Below are positions 49,713 to 61,095 of a stretch of 64,000 nucleotides of DNA, in pieces (the stretch's first letter is position 1; the number at the start of each line of letters is the position of its first letter). The stretch comes from Hofstenia miamia (lineage: Eukaryota; Xenacoelomorpha; Acoela; Hofsteniidae). Under the pieces are notes generated by a model, which did no database searches, was not told where the DNA came from, and saw nothing but the letters and a program-made list of their open reading frames with translations. Location of the stretch: assembly GCA_900660155.1 (NCBI GenBank), contig CABFPE010000056.1, forward strand, positions 459,528 to 523,527, written 5' to 3'. Position numbers and translations under genes: made by a program.

Positions 49713-50485
49713 TTAAATATCTCATGTTGCAAAATACATTTAGTACATTTATTCTTTGATATTTTTATTAAAAATATGTTTAATAAAGATTTTTTTAATA
49801 TTCTACATTGAAATTGGCTAAGGTTAAATTTTCTGCTTAGCTCCTAACAGAAATAAAATATGGTTTTACTCCAAAACTGTGACTAACCAACAAAAATGAA
49901 TATCAGATGTGAGATCAGCGTATCAAAGTTTACTATAATTTGCTGAAACGGTTTCTGTAAATTTTTTAAAGTGAAAATTGGTTGCACAGTGTTATTAATG
50001 TTTTCACCTGCGCGATTCAACAATCAGTATAAAAAACAATACCCCCACCAAGTTCCTGATAGAGTTATCAGGAACATATACAGGAATTCTCTGTGGGGAT
50101 ACATTTACGCAGATTTTCCTATCCATAAAAGCTCTTAACTATATAATTAAATTTGTTGTTTTTTTCAAAATTCATAGTGCTTATTTGCTAGTATAGGGCC
50201 TGCATCGAGCATGGACAAAGGTGTTTGAAGGTCAAAGGTTCCATTGATTTATATATATTTCAGACTTGTCAACGAGCTGAGCCGAGACCACCCGAGCCTA
50301 GCCTGAGCACTACATTGGATATACAACGAGCACATACATAGCTAATTTATTGTTCTGCTTTTCTCCTTCTTTTTGTGTTTCTTAGTCGTCATATTTTTAA
50401 ATGTTAATTAAATGACTGGAAGAACTATGTAAAAAATTCTGCGATAGCCAAGATTTTTAAGGTAATCGAGTTAAGACGAACCACA
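49713..50485. other. Interval with a strong hairpin
   Basis: GTTCCTGATA (50052-50061) pairs perfectly with TATCAGGAAC (50066-50075) over a 4-base loop. The outer ACCCCCA / TGTGGGG blocks at about 50040 and 50092 also pair loosely. It could be a subterminal part of the preceding transposon or an independent fold-back. A GC-richer GAGCTGAGCCGAGACC patch lies at 50277-50320. No gene recognised. Confidence 0.45.
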
Positions 50486-50680
50486 TTAACACTTTGAATG
50501 CCATGACACAAATAATTGTGTGCCACCGCATATTGAAATGAGGCCACGTCACACTCAAGTTTCAAAAAAAATCGTTTGTACCATAACATTTTTAATTATT
50601 TTCTATCTAAGTCATCAAAAAAAGCAAATCTGGCCCACGGAGAACCTTTAGGAATTTGGCCGTGGCAGTAAATGTGTTAA
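50486..50680. mobile_element. piggyBac-like MITE with TTAA target sites
   Basis: The left end is TTAA-CACTTTGAATGCCATG and the right end, reversed, is TTAA-CACATTTACTGCCACGG. The inverted termini agree at most positions (CAC.TT.A.TGCCA.G). TTAA flanks are at 50486-50489 and 50677-50680. The interior of about 187 bp is the same length as the element at 3347-3541 but differs in sequence. It is non-coding. Confidence 0.75.
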
Positions 50681-52060
50681 AGGGTTCGGGTTTTCGAGCT
50701 GAACATAATCACAATCAAAGCAAGACGCACCGAGCTGAAATGTTTGGCTCGTTGACAAATTTAAATATTTCCTATCGCTGTATCTGCATTTTGTGAAACA
50801 CTACCCTCCATGTAGATTTACAACATATCGCAGATAATTAGGGAAATCCTCTCTTACCTTTAGATTAGATTTTGCACTTTTTTCACCTCAAGGCTAAAAT
50901 CGACAAATTATCATTGATAAAATGCATTTTTTGAATTTTGGGAAATCCCTAAGCCCTCTTTAGAATGCTTAATCTTAAAAATTTTTTTCATATTGAGTTA
51001 TGCAATTGTGCTTTTCATAGGCTGATAGAATTTTGAATAAAACATAAAGCATTAATGATGTCAAATGCACAACAATAGTTTGAACATAAAACATATCTGC
51101 CAGTATAAAACCATAATGCTTCTACACGTCTGCAAACGTAGAGTAAAAAGTAAAAATTCAAATTACAGTGCGACATTGTACAAATGTAAAAGAAATACCA
51201 GTTGGTAAATTTTTGATTATATGGTAGTGTAGGGCTAGTAGCGGGCACGGACTAATATAGTACGAGGACGGACGGGCATGCGGGATCTGAATGCAGGATA
51301 ATTTACCATTGCTCAATGATTTTAATTCTCAACACGATTTTTTATTGCTTATTAATTAATATGTTATTTCTATCTTTCCTTTCTATATTGCTATCTATGA
51401 ATATGTAATTCGTAGACTCTCTCCATGTAGATTTACACAGAAATTATAACATAGCATGTAAAATACTACACTAAGCCGAATAAAATTGGCTGTCTTCCTC
51501 AATATCAAAATCTTGCATTTGACTGTCAACTTCTGATATTGAATTGATAAAAATAACGTACTTATGTACTTTATATTGTCATGTAAGAACATTCGAAGAC
51601 GTCCTATATCGTTTGAATTTAATTAATGAAATTTACTCATTTTTCAAGGTCATACAAAAAGTGTGGTATCCCATTGCGATAACTAAGACCCCGTTTCCAA
51701 TAAAGATCAATCAGCAGACAATTTAATGTATTCCATGTTGTTTTATGTGTCGAAAATTATCATTATGTGATTATATGCACTGTTTTTCAACGAATTGATA
51801 AAATGTGTTAATAAATGGTCTACTGGAAACGGACTTAAATATGCTTTATATTTGTAAAATTTAACTTCTTATTGATGTTAATAAAAGTGCTTAATTTGCT
51901 GTTTTATATATAAACTACGGTGATAGTAGTTACGAACATTAAGGTTTTCTTGTTGCGTTTAGTTAAGTAACATTTAGTTTCCAGTGTAGCGGGCTTAGGA
52001 GAAGGAACGGACACAGGCCAACGAGCCTATTTTCATAGGTAAAAGCTACGAACAGAGCAT
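50681..52060. other. Gene-free interval
   Basis: AT-rich, with GC-richer patches at 51238-51300 (GCGGGCACGG, GGACGGACGGGCATGCGGG) and 51985-52015 (GTAGCGGGCTTAGG) that resemble the GGGTCGG/CGGGC islands elsewhere. No gene recognised. Confidence 0.5.
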
Positions 52061-52371
52061 GGCACGGACAGTGGCGTAGCCAGAAAATGCTGGTGGGGGT
52101 ATGTTATAAAACTATAAGAGATTTTTATTTCAAATACAAAAAATATTCATAGAGAGAAAATATTTACTTTAAATTAGCTGTTGTTATTTTCACTATATTG
52201 AGATCTGGGTAATTATACTATTACCATTATATATGTAATGTTATAATAAAAAGATATATACATGTTATATGTAACATTTTATACCATTATTCTGGCATTT
52301 ATTCCGCGGGTGAGTGGCATTGGTGGGGGTATGCATACCCCATACCCCCTGGCTACGCCACTGGGCAAGTA
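52061..52371. mobile_element. hAT-like MITE, GGCGTAGCCAG family, with target duplication
   Basis: The element (52069-52363, 295 bp) starts CAGTGGCGTAGCCAG and ends CTGGCTACGCCACTG, perfect 15-bp inverted ends. Inner GGTGGGGGTATG occurs near both ends. Flanking octamers are GGCACGGA (52061-52068) and GGCAAGTA (52364-52371), 6 of 8 identical. The core is AT-rich and non-coding. Intact termini make it the youngest-looking hAT-type MITE in the window. Confidence 0.85.
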
Positions 52372-55300
52372 CTCTACCCCGCATATCTGTTTCAATCAAA
52401 CAACTTTTTACTAAGATTTTCTTAGCTATCCCTGTCAATACTATTTTATGCAAGCAATTTAGATACCTATGATGGCTGAAATTTCAGAAATTTTGCGCCT
52501 TTTGAAATTGATATTTTTCGAAAAGTCTTGATCCAAATCTATGTTCATTTTGAAGCATCTTGAGCAGTGGATACACGCCACAGCATTAGCCTTTTCTTAA
52601 AAGGTCTATTGTTTAGAGTCCGATTAAGTTGAATTTTACCTGTTCAAAAAGATATAATATTTCTTCTCATATTTTGCATTGATTACCTCATCAATATTTT
52701 TGAGTTTTTTTTTCTTACCTTGCGTTTTTATATAATCTTCAGAGTAATGTCATTTGGGTTTGAGGTGACATTGATGAGCCTATGAGGGAGATTTTCAAAT
52801 ACTTTTTGTTGGTTAGAGATTTAAATAAATATTACATCTTCATTAAAAATAACTGCAAAATTGCTTAAACTAAATGCACCTGTATATATTTAAAAACAAA
52901 ACAATGTGCAATTTTCACTGACATCTACATATGCGTACCAGAACGACTTTGCCACTTTTATTTGATTGCTTAGCTTTACAATTTAAAACAAAGAAGTTCT
53001 GCCATTCGTAGATGGCAGGCAAAGTCTAAAATTAATTTAATTGTTTTGGTGGATTGCACAAAATTTGAGTATTTTAAAATATATCCAACTTAGGTCTACC
53101 AAACATGGCAAGAAAGCGATATCAGATCCATGGGCAATCATATCCTCCATTACTTTTTTATTATTCTGTTTTTGTTGACGTAGCTTATAGTATAAATATA
53201 TTACTCTAAGCCCTAGCAGTTACAAAATTTGTTGTTGGAATTAAGCAAAAAATAAATAAACTAATAGAATGCCAGTGTAGACCTTAGTAGGCACCGTGTG
53301 CTTGTACATCGGCAGACATGATCATGAGAACACCACCTTACAGTTACATCATTTTAAAGAAAATAATTCCAATTGTTTTTCTCCAAGGACAGGATCATCA
53401 AACAAACTTGTTTAGAACTTTAAATATGATTAGCAATGCAAACAACCTTAGTAAAGTTAAATGCAATCTCATAGAGTAAACGTTTGAAAAGAGCAATGAC
53501 ATCAGATATGAGGTCTTGTTTTTGTGGATAACATAAACTTACGTATGGGAAATTATCAGATCATAGACAACATTTAGAAAGTACTAGCACACAAACTAAA
53601 TGCAGAAATTCACATACTACAGCTAAATTAGCTATTCAAGTTCAATTGAACGACTTTTGAATTATCACTACCCATCATCAATATATAATATCTCTTTTAA
53701 AAATGTTCTAGTTTTGTTATATCTGGCACACTAGAGAAGAGAACGAAACGTGAATATAAATAAATAATATATAAATTGTTAGTACAACCGTAAGTTTGTT
53801 TGTAACTTACCTCAGCTCTTCTGTCTATATATGCTTCTTCACCTACCTGTTCTAGCTGTAGCCTTTTCTATTCTATTTCATGTAGAATTTTCCTCTTGAC
53901 AGACTATTGTGCAATGCTTTAGCGCAAACTACGTTAGAAAATAATCTTACCTTTATGCGCGCTACTATATGTAGTTGCTTGAAAAAATTGTAAGAAACAG
54001 CAACGTAAATTTTAATGATATTTTATTCAAATTTAGAGTGCTTTAGGCGGGTAAATCAAGTAAAATTTAACCTGCGATAAAGTACTCAGTATTTCTCACA
54101 GGAATAAATAAATGCAGCTATGCAATGCTTTCTCAACTATTATTATCGACTATAGTTTGATTCTCTCCAAAACCGATTGACCTTAGTCTACCCTAATTAT
54201 ATGATTCATGTAGATTATATATATGTTTGTATTGTTATTGTAAAATCTTGTTTATATAAGGTGCATATATGTTTGGCTCTTATTGTTATTTTTATTAATA
54301 TTATGTATTGTCTGGATATGATGTGTCCAATTGGCATAAACAAATTTTGTTTGGCTATCATATACCCATGTTGGTAATAAAACCCTTCCATATTTTTTAT
54401 AACTTTTCTTATCAATATTTCACTCGGAACAATTCTTCAAATCTTTTTCATCCCTTAAAATATGCCACAGAGGAAATTATTCTTCCTTAGTTCAGTTTAA
54501 TAAGATTATTATAATTAACCAGAAAATATTTCATTTGAATTAGTTTTTGTTATTGAAGCGAAGTAGTGTTGACGAGGAAAACTATTTATTAAATGACTGC
54601 TCATTTTCAATAAAAATAACGAGATTAATTTTATAATTATTTAGAAGCTCTTCTTGATTTCAACTCATTTTAACTCAAAATACCCGAAACAATGGACTTG
54701 TGCTAAGAATATTATTTATCATTTATTATTATGGTATAATTTTCCCATGGAAATCGGAAAGAATTCATCTTCCTGTCTGTAGAATATATAAGTTAACCCA
54801 GATATATATATATATATATATATGCAAATTGTAAGTGTCTAAATATGCATGCAAAGGTTTTTTATTCTGATAATCACATTGAACTTCGCTTTCAGTAGTT
54901 AAGTCATCCAAACGCATAGTTCTTTTATAGTAATTTTGCATCAATATACATTTTTTTAAATACAAAATAGATTTTTATGCGCATAAATATCCCGCATTAA
55001 CCACTAAATGATGATGTATTATTAAAAATGGATGCTCTTATACAGCATTATTTTAAAACATTGTTTTCATGGAAAAGTGAGAACACAAAATTAGTGTTAT
55101 GTGCTCACATATCCTAGTAAATACTGTCAAATTTTGATACTATATGATTCATTATTTTTCCACATGAAGGTTGTATTTTTCAAGTATGAACTTAAAAACA
55201 ATCATTTCGCAACCTAATGAAATAGAAAATGGCATTTGATTTTAAATTGTATTAATGACAATCAGAATTATTCTGCCATCAACATCCAAAGAAAAAAGAA

Positions 55301-55463
55301 AACTTTAAAATTATAATGAAAACAATTACCATCCATGCAACAACAGATAAAACTTTTTAAAATACTACCACGATTTTACTGACGAATATAGACTATCTAA
55401 TACACATGTATGTGTTTAATTTTTTATTTTAATTTCAAATATGAAAAATCTTAGAAGAATTTG

Positions 55464-55506
<43 letters not shown>

Positions 55507-56174
55507 CAATGTACATTGAACTGTATTGTAAATAATATGAATTTCACACTTTTGACAACTGGGGTCATATATGACCCCATTTAAATAATGAATATTTTAG
55601 CACAATTTGCATAGAATTTATGATACCTCGACTTGAGTAATATTTTTACTGTATGACAGGTTATTTTGTAGTATGTTTTAGTAATTTTCTGATATAATGG
55701 AATACACAGTATTTGAAATAAATATTGGATCTGATTCTGAGAATTTTTGTATTTGCTCTACTGAAAGTCACAATGCCTTTAATTCAAAGGACTTACTTGA
55801 GGATTATTCAGGCTGTGATCCAAACGGAATAATTACTTGAGTTAAAGTGCTTTGCATAACTATAGCAATGATGTCATGAATTGATATTATCCATGAACGA
55901 ACTGACGCAACTGGACATGCTCAATATATCATTAATGATATTAATGTTATCATTCTTCTTTTTCATAAGCCCAATTATAATTGCTATGTTAGAAGTCACT
56001 AATTAAGTGAGTGGTAAAAATTCAAAAATACCTGTAACTTGATTTCATATGATGTCCTACATTATAATTTTGGTTTTTGCAGATGTAGAATAGTAACTGC
56101 TTTTTTGAAAAAAAAACATTCTGATTCAGGTCAGGATCAAAGGTTTAATGTCTTAACCTGCAAACAATAACCCT
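52372..56174. other. Gene-free interval with TA tracts
   Basis: TA tracts lie at 54802-54823 and 55469-55504. A 20-bp palindrome TGGGGTCATATATGACCCCA is at 55560-55579, followed by a short open frame from about 55698 (MEYTVFEINIGSDSEN..., 47 codons) that vaguely recalls the acidic N-termini of piggyBac transposases but is too short to call. Elsewhere nothing was recognised. Confidence 0.45.
55560..55579. repeat. 20-bp perfect palindrome TGGGGTCATATATGACCCCA
   Basis: Inverted GGGGTCA half-sites are separated by TATA. Similar palindromes occur in the subterminal part of some piggyBac-like elements. The half-site also resembles nuclear receptor AGGTCA sites. Which, if either, applies is unknown. 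Confidence 0.6.
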
Positions 56175-57266
56175 TCCTGAGTAAAATACGAAATTCACAC
56201 CAAATTCATGGATTTATTTATGACAGCATAGAAATAAAATATTTAGCATTTGCAAATGATATTACATTACTCGCATCGAAACCTGAAAGCCTAGCTATGT
56301 ACTTCAAACACCTGGACGAATTTAGCAAGATAAGCGGACTATCTATAAATATACAAAAATCAATTTTCAAAGGCAATGGAGCAAAAGAGTGGTCTAATGA
56401 TTGTACATTCAATCATAATGAAATATTACTTTTAGGTGTAGGGCTCAAATTATCTGGTGACAATTCTAATAATGAGATGTTTCTAAATGATAATAAACTG
56501 ATAATAAATTTTATTACGAATCATAAAATGTCCATTTATGGTAAGACCAAAGCCATCAATGTTTTGTTACTAACTAAATTATAATAAAAATTCCAATATT
56601 ACCCGTTATTACCTGAAATAATTCAATTCAATGTACTATCAATAAGGCAGTATGGAAAAACAATGATCATTCGCGACCAACTAAATTATTATATTGCAAT
56701 TATAAAAACGGAGGAATTCAGTTAGGAAATATATATTATTATCAATTGGCGTATAAAATTAATAATATATTCACAATACTCCGAGCAGATTGGCATCCCG
56801 TAAACAAGTTGTACTCTAAAATTAAATTAATTTAACAGCTAGAAGCAATTTACAGGACATGCTTTGTAACATCACTCTAACTAAGTCTTTCATAGCAATA
56901 TGCCCCTCACTATCATCCACACTAAAAACACTAAGAAGTCTAAAATTTCAATTAAACCCCAATGGCATGTAGTACTACTCGCTCAGGCTCGATTATAAAC
57001 AAAGCAAAAACTTTTGGGGATCAAATTCAATTTAACTAAAATCTAGAACCTGAAATTCTGCAAAACTTTATAATACACAAACGAGGTTTCAAGTTAGAAT
57101 TTAAATCCTCAATCAAAGGCAAATCTTTTTGTGATTTCTCTCATGTCCATAAACCAGATATATCAAAAATATTTGATAAAGCTTCAAGCTATTGGCCTAT
57201 TACAAAATTTTCAATTCAAAATATGCTCCAAAAATTAAGAAACTCTTCTATTCGTTGTTCTGCCTA
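56175..57266 (+). mobile_element. LINE fragment (Tx1/L1-like), C-terminal half of reverse transcriptase
   Basis: From about 56200 the plus strand encodes HGFIYDSIEIKYLAFANDIT, followed by LLASKPESLAMYFKHLDEFS and KISGLSINIQKSIFKG. This is the palm domain with the YADD-type box and the following 'F..LSGL.IN..KS' stretch characteristic of L1/Tx1-type non-LTR elements. The catalytic box reads FAND (56249-56260), so the first aspartate is replaced by asparagine. The frame is open to 56583. Downstream, in other frames, come NGGIQLGNIYYYQLAYKIN (about 56710) and a degenerate region to a stop at 57264-57266. The 5' half (endonuclease and most of RT) is missing, the usual 5' truncation of LINE copies. 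It is dead. Confidence 0.8.
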
Positions 57267-57650
57267 AGGATCAGCCATCATTATTGATGTGACTGCTACG
57301 TCTTTAACTATGTATATATTATTTTAAATTTATCAACAACATTTTTTTAGATTCTTCGTATGGCCTTTTTTAACGCCTCGGTAAGTTTGTGTGTATGGGT
57401 GTCTATTAATTTAATACTTTGGTTGAGTTGTTTATTTGTTGTTTTGTTTAGCTTCTTTGTTTAGTTTTATTTCTGTTAGCGTCCATATCCTTGTTATTCC
57501 TTAAAGTGTGTTTTTGTTTTGTCCTTAATAACTGTTTCTGTTTAGGAGTCTGGTTACTGTCAACTACTGTTTTCATTTGTTTTCCTTTATTTTTGTATAT
57601 TTAATATTATTATTTATTACCCTTACATTAATATTTAATAATATTACAGC
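57267..57650 (+). other. Possible 3' UTR of the LINE
   Basis: A T-rich, purine-poor stretch (TTGTTTAGCTTCTTTG, GTGTTTTTGTTTTGTCC) follows the last coding similarity and could be the element's 3' UTR. No poly(A) tail or target duplication was identified. The end point is a guess. Confidence 0.3.
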
Positions 57651-58154
57651 GATGACAAAAGAACTTGCACAGCTTCTTATATTCGGAGTACCATTTTCTA
57701 CATGTTGTGTAGAAAAAAAGGGATCATATTTGACATATCTGCTTAAATAGACAAATTTAGAAAATTAGCACTGGATTGTTTGAAACTCTAAAGGGCAGAA
57801 ATATAAAAAAAAGAAAATTTTTTTAACTTGAATGATCTTGCACAAACTTAGAGAGACAACAATTGGCACAGTTCCACACAAACAGCGGAATCTACCTGAA
57901 ATGATATTGTTGTATAATAGGTATGAAGGTGGTGTTGATAAATGTCTTTGTATATAGGCAACTAAGCAAACAAAAAAATTATGACCACTCATTGTATTTT
58001 TATTTCATTGGATATTTCAGCATACTATGCATATGAAAGTGATCTTAAATAACATTATAAGCACATTGAGCCGGAAAATGAAAAATATATATTTTCGTAT
58101 TAATTACCCCTTAAACATGCATCTCTTTTTGATATTAACATTTCGCGTTTGGAC
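57651..58154. other. Gene-free interval
   Basis: No gene or repeat recognised. Confidence 0.5.
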
Positions 58155-58560
58155 TTAGATATCAACAGACCAGGCTCGTAGCCAGCATTATCACCTAAGG
58201 GGATCGACAAGCATTCAGAAGGGGTTGATGGGAATTTCGACTTTCTTTATAATTTAAACAAAAAATTTACCAAGTCTGTACACCATTTTAATTTTATTGC
58301 ATCCATGAGGGTACGAGGGATTTCCTGATGGTTGAGGTCATCTAGTAGCGATAATATAAGTGACCAAGAGCGGGGCTCCACACGAAATTTTTTTGAAAAT
58401 ATAGACAAAGTAAACATTAAAAATGCACTTCCCGACATTATTGCGAGCAAAGTTACAATTGAATTAACAAATTCTTTTTTTACCCGCTGGTTTTGCTTTA
58501 AGCGTTGTTTTCCAGGAGGGGTTGCCGGACCTTCCAGGGGGGATTGGAATTTATTTTTTG
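58155..58560. mobile_element. Possible hAT-like remnant
   Basis: CCAGGCTCGTAGCCAGCATT near 58169 resembles GGCTCGTAGCCAGC-type termini. The internal block AAATTTTTTTGAAAATAT...TTAAAAATGCACTTCCCG (about 58385-58435) aligns with the same block of the 8765-9000 MITE. A CCAGGAGGGGTTGCC / CCAGGGGGG end lies near 58510-58545. Termini do not pair cleanly, so boundaries are uncertain. More than one element may be nested. Confidence 0.35.
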
Positions 58561-59121
58561 AGTAGCATTAAATGAAATAGTTCATCTGAAATATTGTAAT
58601 ATCTTGATGACTTTGACAGCTTTATTCCATTTTAGATTGTCAAAATGAAATCCAAGATCACAAATATTTGATGTGCACAGTTAATTATTATTATTGTTCA
58701 TGAATAAATTTTTATCAGTGCCTTTAAATGTTATAATTTTAGTTTTGGATTTGTGAAATTCAAGTGAATTCAGCAAGCCCAAGACTTAAGAGAATTTATA
58801 GTATTATGCTATGTACGCTTAACAAATTATATATGTCACTATGGCCAACGTATAACTCTCTAATTATTCAACAATGTAGTGAATAAATTTAGTCGGAAGT
58901 TGGCAAACTGAGAGTATATAAATATTGCGAAAACAGAATTTTTTGATAAATATAGCGATTCACAACCACCCAATGTCATACAGCAATTTTATATGTAGTG
59001 TTCTACACATTTTTTTCATATGTCGCAATGTACGCTTTTTGTGATTTTGTATGTACATAGCAACATATTATAACTAAGAAATCAGATTTTAATGTTTTAA
59101 ATCCACTTCTACATCTACATG
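58561..59121. other. Gene-free interval
   Basis: No gene or repeat recognised. Confidence 0.5.
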
Positions 59122-59320
59122 TTAACACTAAAACAGCGAGTACTCCTTGAGAATATATTTCCATCTGATGTTTCAAATGCGAAAATTATTGAATAGAAAC
59201 AAAATTTCTACTACTAATTCAATGAGATTGTACTTCCTAATGTATTTGTTGAATGAATAATAAATCAAACAAAAACGGCATATACGTCATTTTGACCTAT
59301 GGTAGGGTTTCTAGTGTTAA
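59122..59320. mobile_element. piggyBac-like MITE with TTAA target sites
   Basis: The left end is TTAA-CACTAAAACAGCGAGTAC and the right end, reversed, is TTAA-CACTAGAAACCCTACCAT. Flanking TTAA sites are at 59122-59125 and 59317-59320. It shares CACTA(G/A)AA and an internal CTCCTTGAG with the 3347-3541 copy, so the two belong to one family. The interior is non-coding. Confidence 0.7.
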
Positions 59321-60622
59321 AACTATTGTTTATAATTTCCTGATTTCGCTTCAACTATTTCTAATTTCCGCAATAGCCAGTGGTTGTCAAACTAAGAGAA
59401 TTGAATGGGTAATGTGGAATACACATTATCGTATTTTCAAAGGAATTGATATGAGTAAAAATTGGTCAGTGAAATTATTACACTTAAACTTTGAAATGGC
59501 ATGGAATTCAAACTTTTTACGCCAATTTTATGCAGAAATATATCAACTACTGAATTTGTAAAAAACATTAATATTTGCTGAAAATTTAATGATTAAGAAA
59601 ATATCCTGCAGGAAGTTAGCAAATAAACGATATATTGTCAAGCATCTTTTAATGAAATGTCATTATTTTATCGTTAGTAGTATAATTACATATACGGAAA
59701 TACTACACAAAAATTGGTCGATTTAGCTTCGATTAGTTGTGAACATAGACAGTTACTCACTAGCTTAGCTAGTGCTATGAGCAAGATTGTCACAAGAAAA
59801 TGCGGGACCATTTTTGAAGAACCTAACATGAAGACGGATGTATTAATAAATGATCAGCCTGAAGCAAAAACAGTGCAATCGACCTAAATTACAAAAGATT
59901 ATCTCGCATTATGCAAATGATAAACTAACCCGTTCCCTTTTAGCAATATTTTAATTGAAGGTGCAATTTTTCACTCCCAAACACATATCAAAATTGTGAT
60001 TAGCTGAAGGCTTACAGCAAAATTTCACCATATTTAAATCCTCTATTCTATTCTCACTTAATTGAGTTTTACCCTCTCAAATTTTACCCATCTCCACCAC
60101 TGTTCATTGCCAAAAACGTGAAAGATTTGTCACTAGATTTAACAAATTTGGTGGAACATTTGAGAAGCACTCACTCTCACCTGGTTGTCACCATTCTTCA
60201 CACCTCACACTATTGTCAGTGTAGAAAATCTAACTTCTTTAAGCTATAATTAAATTATACAATAATCATGATTGATAATGTATACTTGCCTGCTAATATT
60301 TCTACATTTTTCTTCTCTTCTTCCTCTAATATAAAAAAGTTTTCTGAATAATATCCATTTTTTACTTAGTCTTTTAAATTTCTTGCTACAGTAAAATTCT
60401 GTTTTATTATACTACAGTTATTCATAAAATTTATATTTGATTTAGATGATGTGATGATTTATCATAAACAAATCTCACGCCTTCCGAATTTATATCAAAT
60501 CTTCCAAATTTACCACTTAATATACACTTCTGCCTTAAAAAACTAAATTTGGACGGTATGAGATTTCGTTGGGTGAAAAAATGTATTAACCAAGTGCGTT
60601 TTAGTGATTGACAGAATTTAAT
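59321..60622. other. Gene-free interval downstream of TMEM107
   Basis: No gene recognised. The 3' end of the TMEM107 transcript may reach into its right edge. Confidence 0.5.
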
Positions 60623-60628
60623 TTTATT
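60623..60628 (-). terminator. Candidate poly(A) signal of TMEM107
   Basis: AATAAA on the minus strand, about 55 bases after the TMEM107 stop codon. In such AT-rich DNA the hexamer is common, so its use is an inference from position only. Confidence 0.4.
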
Positions 60629-60682
60629 ACGATATAATAGCAAAGAAGAAACTACTAAAATTTAATAAAATATATATAAAAA

Positions 60683-61087
60683 TTATTGAATAATTCTTTG
60701 CAAAAACACCATAATTTCAATACAAAATGGTAAAGCGCTGGAAAATGTAAAAATAACCCAAAATGCAGTGCAACCAAAGGATTCAATGTAATAATACACG
60801 AGCAATAGTACGCCAACAAAATGAGTTATTATTGATATGAACAAAGAAGAATATGAGAACATTGATGGGCCAATAAGGAAAGCAGAAAGTTCCAATAAAA
60901 GGAAAACAAGCATTATAATATTCCCAACTAAAAGTTCAACATTTTTCGAATCGAATTCATCTGATGTATAATTAACTGGCAGACAAGCTTCAACTAAAGG
61001 TGTTTGTGCCCATAAAAAAGTGAGAATTACAACTAAATGAGCAATTAGTATTAGAAATCTTGTTGGTATTAATCCAGTAATCCTCAT
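60683..61087 (-). CDS. TMEM107: Transmembrane protein 107, ciliary transition zone
   Basis: A single open frame of 134 residues, close to the 140 of the human protein. In other animals TMEM107 is a component of the MKS module at the ciliary transition zone and helps gate ciliary membrane proteins. Visible matches to vertebrate TMEM107 are GL(I/V)P(T/S)RFL.L.AHLVV at residues 5-20, ACLP at 34-37, the SMF after transmembrane segment 2 at 75-77, and CT.(F/Y)W.IF.F.SALP..(I/T)E at 106-124. Four hydrophobic segments lie at about 11-28, 52-74, 79-99 and 107-128, the expected topology. NYT at 39-41 in the first loop is a possible glycosylation site. The coding region is uninterrupted, whereas the vertebrate gene has several introns. 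The start is supported by homology and by TTTCAG two bases upstream. The codon use is AT-rich like the surroundings. A divergently transcribed gene starts 1.5 kb away. Confidence 0.93.
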   Translation of the reverse strand: MRITGLIPTRFLILIAHLVVILTFLWAQTPLVEACLPVNYTSDEFDSKNVELLVGNIIMLVFLLLELSAFLIGPSMFSYSSLFISIITHFVGVLLLVYYYIESFGCTAFWVIFTFSSALPFCIEIMVFLQRIIQ

Positions 61088-61089
61088 TT

Positions 61090-61095
61090 CTGAAA
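61090..61095 (-). promoter_or_regulatory. Splice acceptor two bases before the TMEM107 ATG
   Basis: On the minus strand the sequence reads ATATTTCAG|AAATGAGG, a canonical acceptor with only AA between the AG and the start codon. It is either the 3' end of a 5'-UTR intron or a spliced-leader trans-splice site. The gene at 62619 shows the same arrangement. Its presence argues against TMEM107 being a processed retrocopy. Confidence 0.6.

Noticed and set aside
54177-54490. Overlapping 60-66 codon frames on both strands
   Set aside because: Symmetric open frames in AT-rich DNA, no splice context and no recognisable protein.
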